Positions 35,301-46,585 of a stretch of DNA of 64,000 bases are shown piece by piece. Source of the DNA: Saccharum officinarum (lineage: Eukaryota > Streptophyta > Magnoliopsida > Poales > Poaceae); contig CM036179.1 of NCBI GenBank assembly GCA_020631735.1, positions 25,473,063-25,537,062 on the forward strand, given 5' to 3'. The notes below the pieces were generated by a model. It did no database searches and was not told where the DNA came from. It saw only the letters and a program-made list of their open reading frames with translations. Numbering within the stretch: the first letter of the stretch is position 1; every line of letters starts with the position of its first letter. A program made the position numbers and the translations under genes.

Positions 35301-38300
35301 TGAGAGTTCTGATCTGAAAACTGTACAAACAATTAACTCTGAAGGATGCCATTACTGTGCCTGTGCGGATAATAACCTTTAAAGTATGCCATTTTTGTAA
35401 TTTTATTCTTATTGTCTATGGTTCACCATTTTGGTTCTCTAATGCAGTTGGTGAGTGCTAGCTCGCCGAGTCACCAGGTCCTGGGTTCGAAGCCGTCTCT
35501 CTGCAGAATTTCTGCGGGGTAAGACTTTGCTTCGGTTATTCCCTTCCCTAGACCCCACTCGTGTGGGAGCCTCTGGCACTGGGGGGTCTGCCCTTATTGT
35601 CTATGGTTCACCGTAGGATTATGTATAATGGTTAACCACATCTTGGTTCTCTATACCTTTTGAATTTCCGAACACTCTACTTGCACTTAATATGCATTAG
35701 TGCATATGCACTACAAAAGTATGCATACTAATTCGAGAAAAGTGTGCATGCTAATTGCCATTTATAATTTATATATGGTTTGAATACACAACCAAAGCTT
35801 GAATTCGTCGGATATTTTAGAAACCGCATATGTTAGGTCAAATAAGCTAAAATTTTTGAGTTTGTAGAAAATAATTTCAATTTAATACTACTCCCTCCGT
35901 TCCAAATTATAAGATGTTTTGGCTTTTCTAGATACATTGTTTTTACTATGTATCTAGACATAGTGTACATCTATGTGGATAGCAAAAACTATGTATCTAA
36001 AAAAGTCAAAACGTCTTATAATTTGGAATGGAGGGAGTACGTAGCAAAGCTAGGTGAGAGAAGGTTTGAAATATGTTCTGGAGGCTGCAAAGCTCTTTCG
36101 TTTGAATCATTAATCTATTGTAGTTCTTCAATAGACTTGAATATATTTTTTATGTCCTACTCCTAACATGGATGCATGTTGCGAGTATAATCTCAATATT
36201 TTTGCCCTCAGTTTGGTTACTCCTTTTCGGGTGTGCCTGTGGTGATTGTGTTATGAGGCTCTGTGCTTGGAGTCTAATCTGCGGGATTTTTACTGTTGCA
36301 AATTCAAATAGATTTTCAAACTAGCAACATCCAGAATTAGAACTAAGTGTCTTATTAGAGCCACCACCACAATGCCAAACAGAGCCCTAATCAGCAACTT
36401 GGATGCAACACCCTACATTCTCTTGTAAGAGAGAATGATTTATTACATTTTTCCCTGCAAAGAGGCTTACTGCATTTGTTCAAAGGTTTATATTACTAAT
36501 TGAGCGTTGTTGCCCACAGAATTCTGGAAGCAAGTTCCTCCGAATGAACCATATCGTGTCATACTTGGTGATGTCAGGGATAAATTGTACTACACACGTG
36601 AACGTTCTCGTCACCTTTTGTCATCTGGAATTTCTGAGATTCCAGAGGAGGCAACTTTTACTAACGTTGAACAGGTTTGCTCTTTTTTCTGCGATATTCA
36701 TATTTGTCACTGCAGCCATCATACTTATAGTAATCTAATTACCACTTTCTATGTTACAGTTTCTGGAACCTCTTGAGCTCTGTTATAGATCATTATGTGC
36801 TTGTGGTGACAAACCTATAGCTGACGGAAGTCTTCTTGATTTCTTGCGTCAAGTATCAACTTTTGGGCTTGCCCTTGTGAAGCTCGACATCAGGCAGGAA
36901 TCTGATCGACACACCGATGTCCTTGATTCAATAACGAGACATCTTGGAATTGGCTCCTATGCTGAATGGTCTGAGGAGAAACGCCAGGATTGGCTGTTGT
37001 CTGAACTGAGGGGCAAACGTCCATTGTTTGGTTCTGATCTTCCTCAGACTGAAGAGACTGCTGATGTTTTAGGCACATTTCATGTCCTTGCAGAGCTTCC
37101 AGCAGATTGCTTTGGCGCGTATATCATCTCGATGGCAACTGCTCCATCTGATGTGCTTGCGGTCGAGCTTTTGCAGCGTGAGTGCCATGTAAAACAGCCA
37201 CTGAGAGTTGTTCCACTCTTTGAGAAACTTGCAGATCTTGAAGCAGCTCCAGCAGCTGTAGCACGACTCTTTTCAATTGATTGGTACACGAATAGGATTA
37301 ATGGCAAGCAGGAGGTCATGATTGGATATTCAGACTCTGGCAAAGATGCCGGGCGTCTCTCTGCAGCATGGCAAATGTATAAAGCACAAGAAGAGCTCAT
37401 CAAGGTGGCAAAGCATTGTGGAGTGAAGTTGACAATGTTTCATGGAAGAGGTGGAACAGTTGGCAGAGGAGGTGGTCCTACTCATCTGGCCATATTATCT
37501 CAGCCACCAGACACGATACATGGATCGCTTCGTGTAACAGTTCAAGGCGAAGTTATTGAGCACTCCTTTGGAGAGGAGCTCTTGTGCTTTAGAACTTTGC
37601 AACGCTACACTGCAGCTACTCTTGAGCATGGCATGCATCCTCCAATTTCCCCCAAGCCAGAATGGCGTGCTCTGATGGATGAAATGGCTGTTGTAGCAAC
37701 TAAAGAATATCGATCAATTGTCTTCCAAGAACCACGCTTCGTTGAATACTTCAGATCGGTAGGTTTCAACTGTATCCAGTATTGTTACAAGCATAACACT
37801 TTGCACTTGCACAAGCATGATGTTGACTTGTTTCAAAGCTGCTAAAAGACCCTAATCTGTACCCTCAAAAGAGTGCACTTGAAGCACGACTGCCTTTTGT
37901 CAACCTCTTATTTGGTTCTTTAGAAAATTTGAACAAATGTAGTTTTCTGCAAATCCTTTTTAACTGAAACGTGCTAGAACACTCTTAAGTGGACACAGAC
38001 CAATTTGAGAAAAAAAAAACTAAGACAAATGCTCTCATTTCTAGGTAGGATATCATTTTTACCAAGGCATTGGTGTCATACAAGTGATGCACTGAACTGT
38101 ATGCATTGACCAATAAGGACTTTAAACATTTTTTATATCTTATTAAGCATCCTGTGTCTCACTGCATGATGATTCAGTGGGCTGCTATTAAACTGGTTCT
38201 AGAAGTCGGTGTGTGAGTATGCGAACTAACTCGATCTTATATTCTTTCAGGCTACGCCTGAGACTGAATATGGTAGGATGAATATTGGCAGCCGTCCCTC

Positions 38301-39111
38301 AAAGAGGAAGCCTAGTGGGGGAATAGAATCGCTCCGTGCAATTCCATGGATCTTTGCTTGGACACAAACAAGGTTCCATCTGCCTGTTTGGCTTGGATTT
38401 GGCGCAGCGATCAAGCACATCATGCAGAAGGACATCAGGAACATCCATGTACTGAAAGAAATGTACAATGAGTGGCCATTCTTCAGGGTCACCCTTGATT
38501 TGCTTGAGATGGTTTTCGCCAAGGGAGACCCGGGAATTGCAGCTGTATATGACAAATTGCTAGTGGCTGAGGATTTGCAATCCTTTGGTGAGCAACTGAG
38601 GAAGAACTATGAGGAGACAAAAGAGCTACTCCTTCAGGTAAAGTGCTCTAATAGCTCACACTCCAAAGATTTGGTTTTGCTTGCATTTCAGCTATTTTTG
38701 TATTTATGTAGGCAATTATAGGCACTCAAAGTGCCAAGTTTTATGTGGCCGTCTAGAATTCTGAAATTTCATGAGTCTAATTGCATTATGATTCCAACTG
38801 TTGCCATTTCGCTGCAGGTTGCTGGTCACAAGGACGTCCTTGAAGGCGATCCTTACCTGAAGCAGCGTCTGCGGCTGCGTGAGTCCTACATCACCACTCT
38901 GAACGTGTGCCAGGCCTACACCCTGAAGCGGATACGTGACCCGAGCTTCCAGGTGAGCCCGCAGCCGCCCCTGTCCAAGGAGTTCACCGACGAGAGTCAG
39001 CCAGCAGAGCTGGTGCAGCTGAACCAGCAGAGCGAGTATGCGCCAGGCCTGGAGGACACACTGATCCTGACCATGAAGGGCATCGCTGCCGGCATGCAGA
39101 ACACCGGCTAG
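32391..39111 (+). CDS. ppc: Phosphoenolpyruvate carboxylase, plant type, C3/housekeeping isoform, ten exons
   Basis: It adds bicarbonate to phosphoenolpyruvate to give oxaloacetate and phosphate, in the cytosol, to refill the citric acid cycle. Exons: 32391-32546, 32632-33023, 33142-33226, 34396-34618, 34910-35013, 35103-35190, 36520-36674, 36760-37758, 38251-38637 and 38818-39111. All junctions are GT-AG and in phase. They give 960 residues, the usual plant length. The N-terminus has the regulatory phosphorylation site, Ser7 in [17 protein letters not shown] holds the catalytic His (168); the [14 protein letters not shown] loop begins at 628; the enzyme ends QNTG. Residue 770 in PWIFAWTQ is Ala, which marks non-photosynthetic C3-type PEPC; C4 enzymes have Ser there. 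So this is probably not the C4 gene. Intron 6 carries a SINE and a Stowaway MITE. Confidence 0.97.
35428..35593 (+). mobile_element. tRNA-derived SINE in PEPC intron 6
   Basis: A perfect 19-bp target duplication (TTATTGTCTATGGTTCACC) flanks it at 35409-35427 and 35594-35612. The body holds a pol III box B word GGTTCGAAGCC and an A-box-like GGTGAGTGCTAG stretch about 30 bp before it. It has no coding capacity. Family name (Au-like) is uncertain. Confidence 0.82.
35891..36037. mobile_element. Stowaway MITE in PEPC intron 6
   Basis: The ends are CTCCCTCCGTTCCAAATTAT and its inverse ATAATTTGGAATGGAGGGAG, with TA on both sides. At 147 bp it has the classic size and palindromic structure. Confidence 0.93.
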
Positions 39112-39305
39112 GCCATTAGGCCAAGATCCTCCTCGGTGTACAAATAACCCGTCTCCCATGAGATGGTGGACGATATGTGTAGCCTGTAAGCAGCTAGTTC
39201 GCCGGCGCCAGTGTGATCTGGAGGAATTTTTATGTCAGAGCCTTTCTCTTGCGTGCTTGATGTAGATGCCAAGGGGAGCTTATTGGCTGTTGAAGCCTGA
39301 TGCAA

Positions 39306-39311
39306 AATAAA
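39306..39311 (+). terminator. Possible poly(A) signal of the PEPC gene
   Basis: AATAAA lies 195 bp after the stop codon, a normal distance for a plant 3' UTR. Confidence 0.5.
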
Positions 39312-39605
39312 TTATGGAACTATGTTTTTTGTTTATCTAATAACTAGCGAATATGCTTCCGTTGCATTGAAACTCGTATGAGTTTATCTAATAGTTTTGA
39401 TCAGATATGTTTTTTTGTTGCGTAATCATCTGGGTGACTTGCGTTCTGAGTTTTATTTTATGATCACGTCATCTATTTCAATTAATTGTGGAAGTGGACA
39501 GGGCGCGTTTGATATGGAGCCTAGGGGTGGCCCTGCGCCCTCCAGCTGCAACCGGCCTTGTTTGATTCCTCTGGTCTAGTTTCCAGCCTGGCCCTGCAAA
39601 TCTTG

Positions 39606-39849
39606 GGGGTGTGTTTACTTTCCATGCAAACCCAAAATATTTTCTCTTTCACTCATCACATCGAATCTTTAAACGTATGCATGTAGCATTAAATGTAAGT
39701 AAAAAAGATAACTAATTGCATAGTTTGTCTGTAAATGTCGAGACGAATCTTTTGAGCCTAGTTAGTCCATGGTTAAACAATTTTTGTCAAATAACAACGA
39801 AAGGTGCTACAGTAACTTTTCACCCACTTTTTACCAACTTAACACACCC
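39606..39849. mobile_element. MITE family A, copy 5 (TSD TTG)
   Basis: The ends are GGGGTGTGTTTACTT and AACTTAACACACCC, flanked by TTG (39603-39605, 39850-39852). The core matches the other copies. It is about 500 bp after the PEPC stop codon. Confidence 0.88.
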
Positions 39850-39878
39850 TTGCTCTCTCTCCTGCACCTGGGGATTGT

Positions 39879-40409
39879 TGGAGTCCTCACCAAGTGTTGT
39901 AAGGGGTTCTTGATCCTTTCCCGCGGGAGTTCGCGAATTGGATACTCTAGTGGAGCTCGTGGCTTGGAGGATCCCCATCTTGTGTGCGGTTGTGCGGCGC
40001 CCGTCGAGGGCTCGACTCTTGATAGTCGATTAGCTCGCGAACTGACAAGTGGGTGTATCGCCATAACGGGGAGTAGCTTGCCGAGAAGCAAGTGAACCTC
40101 AGGATAAATTCTTGTGTCGTTCTCTTCCCGATGATTTCTCTTGTGTGGTTGATTGGTTGTTTCTTCTCATCTCTACACGGCGGTATAATCTCTCGAAGCT
40201 CTTCTCTCGCGTTACTCCTTATATCTAACTTGTAGTTGTTGTTGTGTTTAGTGGATAGCCTTGTACTAGACTTGTGTAGGTGACTTGTTTAATTAGTTAG
40301 AGCTAGTGCATTTTGCTTCGCCACCTTTTGTACTAACACTTGTGGTTAAGTAATTCTTGTAGAAGTTTTAATTAGGCTATTCACCCCCCTCTAGCCTATT
40401 TGGACCTTA
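39879..40409 (+). mobile_element. Ty1/copia LTR, isolated
   Basis: The right end has the run TATTCACCCCCCTCTAG, then GGACCTTACA, as at the 3' end of many grass copia LTRs. The expected primer site TGGTATCAGAG does not follow; only ATATCAG is left. A TGTTGGAGTCC start near 39879 is plausible. I found no matching target duplication, so it may be a solo LTR or a remnant cut by the next element. Confidence 0.65.
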
Positions 40410-42626
40410 CAACATATCAGTCCTTAGGAGGACTGGATATGATATCATCTCAAGGGGATAACCAACACCTCGTGCCTCGATGGCACCTCCACCGGGGATA
40501 ACCAACACCTCGTCTGCTCACACATGCACCCGCCACAGGTACCTCTCATGAGGGATGCCCAGGTCGCACTCCTCTGGCATGACTTGCCCCAGAGACTCAT
40601 CATAGGATCCTGTTCGATCGACTCAACACTCACCACACACCCAAGGCGCACGCCAAGATCTCCCCAAGTTCATTATCCAGTTTTACCAAGTTATCGGCAC
40701 CACGTGCCTTATCCACTCACGTTATTCCTTCACCAAGCATCACATCACAGATATAATGTGTAGTGAAAGTAAAGCAGTAAGTAGTATGCGAGCATCTAGC
40801 CTAACAGCGGGTGTGCAGGGGAATAGGTTGCGACAAGGTAATGGCTCATAAGCAATCTACCATGCAACCTATCACAGTTCATTTGCATAATAGTAAAGCA
40901 CTAGCATCTATATTGTAGCATTCCTAATAGGATTCTATGAGGTTGGGTGGGACGTGGCACCTGTTGAATGTCATATTTGAGATCCTCAGTGTACTTGTAG
41001 TTGCTCTGCTCCAAGGTCCCTCCATCCGCACGTCCTTCCTCCAATAGGTCCTGATCCGATCAACGCTAACCTTGACGCAATTACCTCGATACAGCGATAA
41101 GCAAAAGAGCAATCAGACCATTAAACCTAGAAAGACTGCGGAAGGAGAGGCAACAAGGCATAGAAAGACAACTACATAGAAAAACGCAAAAAGGGAGAAC
41201 GACTTAGCCCTCTCGGTGGATGTCCGATCCCTAGGCCAAAGAAACGCAAGTGGTGATTTTCTAAGCACAAACTTAGGTCTTAGCCTAGCCAGTACTTCTC
41301 GGGTCGATCGTGTCAACCTGTACGGCTTAAATAAAATGGCATAGACTCTAGTTCATCCTAAGCAAACACCACGGCTCACAACTTTCGATCCGAGCGTCAT
41401 GGAGACTGACGAGAACCGAACAGACTACAAGCAGGAGAAGTTTCGTTCTCCCTCAACCCCGATGCCATTGAAATTGATGGGAACCAAGAGAGGGTGGAAT
41501 GGGGAGAAGAGAAGAGAGGTGGTCTACTTCCAATACACACGCCATGGCAAGAGACGGGGCATCGAAGGAAGAGACATGCAAAAGAACACGAGTGCCCAAA
41601 CGACTTGTAGGGTACCACGACCTAGGTGCACTAAATGCACTAGGACATCCCCAGGGTTCTTTGCGGTGTGGTTGTCACCACAAGAACCAAAGAGACGCTA
41701 CGGTCTAGAAGGTACAAGCATACAAGGGTTCAACACGACAACCAAAAGATGGGTAAAGACGCAGGACTCACCCTCCTTTGATCCACATGCCGTAGCAATG
41801 ACAGGAATCAAAGGAATGGAATCAAAAGAGAAACAAACACCAAACAAGCAAGGGACTCAACCCACATCTTTCTAGATCAACGAGGATTGATAGGGGAAAG
41901 GAAGAGAGGACAGAAAAATAGCCCTCGCATTCTTTCGACCAACTTGCCATGGGAACGGGCTAGGATTGAAAGAATGGAGGCACAAACCCCACGGTCTCTC
42001 GCTCCACACCAACTCGTATGGCCCCATGACCTAGGCGCATAATTAGCACAAGACTATTCCTATGGTCCTTAGCGATGAGGTTATCACCGCAAGGGCCAGA
42101 GGAATGCCAGGGTCTAGGTGGCATAGGCATATGAGGTGGCTAGGAGAGAGTAAAGAGAGCAAAAGCAAAAGAGGTAGAGCCCGATGGTCATAGCGAGGCA
42201 ACTTGCGGCCATAAGCTGTACCTGCATGAGTTGGCTCCCACTGGTACCACGATTGTCGTCCCCTAACTCATATCCCACTAGATTAGGTCTCACAGGGCTC
42301 GAATGGTGCGGATGAGAACCGCGTCGATAACAACATCAAGTCCATGGTGACCGCATCCTAGGGTCATAGGTAGGAGCTCTCGATCATGGCACCACGAAGA
42401 CAACAAAACATAGGGGAATGAGTTATGCTCGACACCACGGCCACAACGGGATAAACCCACGACCGAGATGAACGAACACAACACTTCTCAACCGGCTCGA
42501 GGGCACGGTCCATAGAAGACACACGAACAACCCACAAAGGTCCACAAGGCACAACAACAAACCATGACTCGACAACCGACCACACACGACGTGACGTGGA
42601 GTAGCACTTCTTCATAGCATTCACAA

Positions 42627-42711
<85 letters not shown>

Positions 42712-44955
42712 CCGGCGCGAAGGCATGGCGCAGGCATTTATATAGATAGGTGATCATGTAACAAGTGTAAGAAAAATGATATATAGATGACAAATATGCA
42801 AGGAATGAAAAGTGGACACTTTGTCGACGTCGAGGATGGTGTCAACAGGGTTCAAAGGGTCGACCTTGGAGCGAAGGAAGGCGAAGGGCTGCTGCAGCTT
42901 GTTCGGGCAGGCCCCGGCTAGCTATGGCCGGCTGCAGCCACCCTCGGCTGGCTGTCGCTTGCTGTTGGTCAGCTACGGCTAGCTGCGGCTAGATGCGGCT
43001 GGCCGGCAGCTTGCTGGACGTGGCCAGAAGCTGGCAGGTGGTGGCAGCGGACGTCTGGAAGGTGTCGCAACTCTGGCGGCATAGAACAGGGCAGCCACGC
43101 CAAAGAGGAAGCGAGGCGCGACATCTCGGTGGTGGAGCATGACGGCCGACGGCGAGGTGGTGCTGGCCGTGGCAGCGAACGACCAAAAGTTGGCTGATGC
43201 TGCCGAATGCGGCCCAAAACAGGGGCTCGCCGCGGCTGAGGGACGGTAAAGGCGTGGCCTTCCTGCGGTAGTGAGGAAACGCGACACGAAGGCCGGTCAT
43301 CAGGAATGAACGGTGACAAAGTCGATGGAAAGGGGGAAAAAGGTAGAGCTTGGCTACTGGTGGCTCACCGGTGGCAGCTGGCGATGAGGAGGAGCAGGTG
43401 ACGTCATGGTCCAGAGCAGACGACGGCATCATGGCCGCGGTAGGTAGAGGTGGGGTGAGGGAGTCCGGCACCGCAGTGACGATGGTGATCGCGTTGTGGT
43501 GAGGCCGAGGAGGTCATTGATGACGCCGAGGGCGGCGCGGACGTGGAGACGAGGCGGTGCTTGGCTTCACGGGCCTGACGCCGAGGTGGAGCGAGGGCAC
43601 CGGGCGGTGACGTGACGCGCTGGAGGGCGCGTTGTGCGCGGTCAGCGTTGCAGCGCGGACCGCGGTGGTGGTGCGGACTGGCTAGGAGGAAGCCAGGGCG
43701 TGGCCTTGGACGCGACGTAGAGGAGGCGGCGTGGTGGTGCGCTCGATGGCGTCCGTGACTGACGACGCTGGCGAGGATGGCTCGAGCGAGCAGAGGAGGT
43801 CACAGCGATGGTGCCTAGAGTAGGGGCTCGGCGGAGCGGTGGGTGATGCGGAGGCGCGGTTGCGGCTTCGTGGCTCGCAGCGGTGAGCTGGGGTGATGTG
43901 GTGGCCGCGGCTTGAGGAGACGACTCGGCTGGTGGCGCGGCACAGCGAGGCACTAGTCGGCGTTGGATGGCGCGGTGGCCGGCTGCGGTGGAGCTCCAAG
44001 CGGCGCACGGTGATGCGAGCAGGGGGGTGCGAGGAGGAAGGATGGAGCGGCGGTGGGTGCTAGAAAAATGGGGAGGGGAGCAGTGGTAGCTGGGGCTTTA
44101 TAGGCGCGGCGCTAGGGCTTGATGTGATGGACGACGACGAGCCTCGACGTCCGTACTCGGGGGCACGTTGCGGCCATCACGTGAAGAGCAGTAGCGACGG
44201 CTTAGGAGTGCCCACTCCCACTAGGGTTAGGCGCTGGGTGTGGCTCGGGCCTATGGGGGCCGACGTGGATAGGCCCATGGGGGCCTCCAACTGGGCCTGC
44301 GGGGGCTGCGGTTCTGCGTGGGCGGGGCGAGCTGGGCCACATGCGCACGGCCAGAGGAAGGGAGGCGTGGGGCGGGCCGGCCTGTTGGTCGAGCTAGGCC
44401 TGCTCGGGGGAATGGAAGGGGAAATGGGAGGTGCTGGGCTGGGCCGGCGGGCGAGGAAAGGGAGAGAAGGGGAGGGGAGTTGGGCCGAATGGGAAATAAA
44501 AAGGAAAAAGAAAAATTTCCTTTTATGAGTTTATGAACTTATGAATTTGAAAGAGATTCAAAAGGGATTTGAGGCAAGGAGAAGGATGGCTTTCCCGTTT
44601 ATACTCTAAGGATTTGGAATGGAACAAAAAGGGGTTTGAGATGAATTTCAAAGGAGATCTGAGAGGGAAAAATCCAGAGAGGAATTTGGGAAAAGCCCAA
44701 ATGGAAATTGAGTTGATCTCAAAAGGAATTCGAGAGGGGACTTGCTACGGACTTGTGCACTCCAAACTCCAAACAAACTCAAACACAAGACCGACCCAAA
44801 AGCACAAGCACTCTCCTAAAAACAAATCTAAATGAATGCAACGACTTGTTAGTGAGTTAGACTCGGGTTAGGCCTAGGAACTACATGCTTCACACAATTG
44901 CAGGAAAATTTTAAAAAGTTTGTATTTTTGGTTGATCAAAACCCGGGATGTTACA
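40410..44955 (-). mobile_element. Second long non-coding LTR-like element (Del/Tekay type), left end unclear
   Basis: The right end reads ...GATGTTACA, so the minus strand starts TGTAACATCCCGGG, close to the start of the element at 1478-5692. It has the same layout: AT-rich start, then a GC-rich block (42.8-44.5 kb), then mixed sequence. It includes a duplicated GGGGATAACCAACACCTCG word near 40.46 and 40.50 kb, two diverged internal repeats (about 41.5-41.7 and 42.0-42.15 kb) and a GATA microsatellite. No gag or pol is seen. The many ORFs in the GC-rich part overlap on both strands and have no known domains. Confidence 0.6.
42630..42710. repeat. (GATA)n microsatellite, about 20 units
   Basis: This is an uninterrupted run of the tetranucleotide GATA, ending before CCGGCGCG. 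It is likely to vary in length between individuals. Confidence 0.98.
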
Positions 44956-45480
44956 CCGGGCCCCAGTTTCTCCGGGGCGTCGTGGCTCCATCCTTCTTTC
45001 TCCACCGCGACCTAGCGCCGGATCCCGCCTCGCAGTGCCCCACCTGCCCACCTGCCTGCTAGGGTTTGCTGAAAACACATGTTGTAAGCGTATGTTTTCA
45101 AGTGTTTTAGATGTTTTAGAGTTATGTTGCAAGTGTTTCATATAGATGTTACAAAAGTATATTGGGATGTTGCATATGTTGAAATGGTTATACATGTATG
45201 TTGCAAGCGTCTGTTCCAGATGTTTCTTCTGTTTTTTAGACGTATGTTGCAAACGTATTTATTTGGATGTTGTATATGTTTCACACATATGTTGCAATTG
45301 TTTTATTTGAATGTTGCATATGTTTTGCAATGGCTTTTCAAGTGGTTTCAGGGTTTTTTCAAGTGTTTCAGACACACGTTTCAAGTGTTTTATCTGTCTT
45401 CATATGTATAATGTTTCATATGGATGTTTTAAAAATAGATTGAGTGTTGCACATATTACAATAACGCCGGTAACTGGCGG
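44956..45480. repeat. GTTGCAA/TGTTTCA-rich repeat, relative of the Mutator-like elements
   Basis: This stretch repeats words such as ATGTTGCAAGTGTTTCATAT and ATGTTGCATATGTT. The same pattern is in the 3' half of the element at 20729-21676. It seems to be a partial copy joined to the end of the LTR-like element. No target duplication was found. Confidence 0.55.
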
Positions 45481-46585
45481 ACAGCGGCTTGCCACATAGC
45501 TTCAGCTCCTACCTTGCGCTTTCCTCACACGGCACGCCTCACCCTCTCCTCTGCTCTCTCCCCCTTCCCTTTCCTTCCCTTCCCTCCATCTCACCATCTC
45601 ACCGCAGCATTTCAAACTCGTGCAGATAAACAGAGGGGCGCTGATGGCCCTGCGTGTGAGCGGGGCGAGTCATCCAGACAGCGCGGAATCTGAGCAAGCG
45701 GGGCGCACGGCACGGAGCAGGAGTGGGAAACGTAGAGTAGCCACGGGCGTTCGTGCGCTGCCGTAAAAAAAAATACACGTGGAACTGACAGAAAAAATAA
45801 TAAAAAGGAACCCAGTTACCAAAGTCGGGACATCCAGTCCCTTTTTTCCCTTCTTTTCTGCCTTTTTCTCTGGATTTCCCCTTTTTTCTCATGCTTTTTC
45901 TTTTCTTCCACTCACATTTTCCTTCCCCGTCATTTCTCCGGTCTTATTTTTGTTTTGTTTGAGAAGAATAGCCAGCGAGAACTGGAAGCATGCCCGTGCC
46001 AGAGGGAGCAGCTTGTCAGGAATTGGAAAAGCACTATTTGGACATGCTCTGCTCGGAATCGGATTGACCAAGACACACATTAGCAGCAATAGCTTTGTCA
46101 TCTGCTCCAAGAGTTACGATCTGAGAGAATATCTTTACCTTCTCTTCAATGTAAAACCAAAACTAACAAGAAAGAAGCACAGTGCAATTTAGGCAAGTAT
46201 GGAGTATTAAGCATGTAGATGGGCATGCATGAACCACTAACAAGAAAGAAGCACAGCGCCATTCATGCAAGCATGGAGTATTAAGCATGTAGATTGGCAT
46301 GCGTGAACAACTAACAGTAGATGGTCATGGTCTCTGGTCTGCCTAGAAGTCTTTTGGGAAGCCAAGAAAACATTTACAACTGGTTCCATCTCAAATTCCG
46401 TGGCAAAAATAACCCAATGGGAGGCCTAAGCAACATAGAGTTTTGCCTACTTTTTCTATGTCAAAGATAAAACAGAGTAACACTGCTGTAACTTTTCTCG
46501 AGATATGTATACCCATGTATGCTATGAACTTTACTGAAGAAACATGAACAATCTCTGGACAGAAGCACTCTGGCTGGAAACCGAA
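45481..46585. other. Intergenic with a 74-bp tandem pair
   Basis: A 74-bp unit containing CTAACAAGAAAGAAGCACAG and GGAGTATTAAGCATGTAGAT is duplicated at 46162-46235 and 46236-46311. Otherwise I see only pyrimidine-rich tracts at 45.5-45.6 and 45.84-45.95 kb and no gene. The part after about 46.3 kb is downstream of DMC1. Confidence 0.65.

Noticed and set aside
42969..44528. Several proline- or glycine-rich open frames
   Set aside because: They lie in the GC-rich block of the second LTR-like element, overlap on both strands and show no domain or start context.
40492..44960. CCGGG as a target duplication of the second long LTR-like element
   Set aside because: The left CCGGG lies inside a short tandem repeat (GGGGATAACCAAC twice), so the match is likely to be chance.
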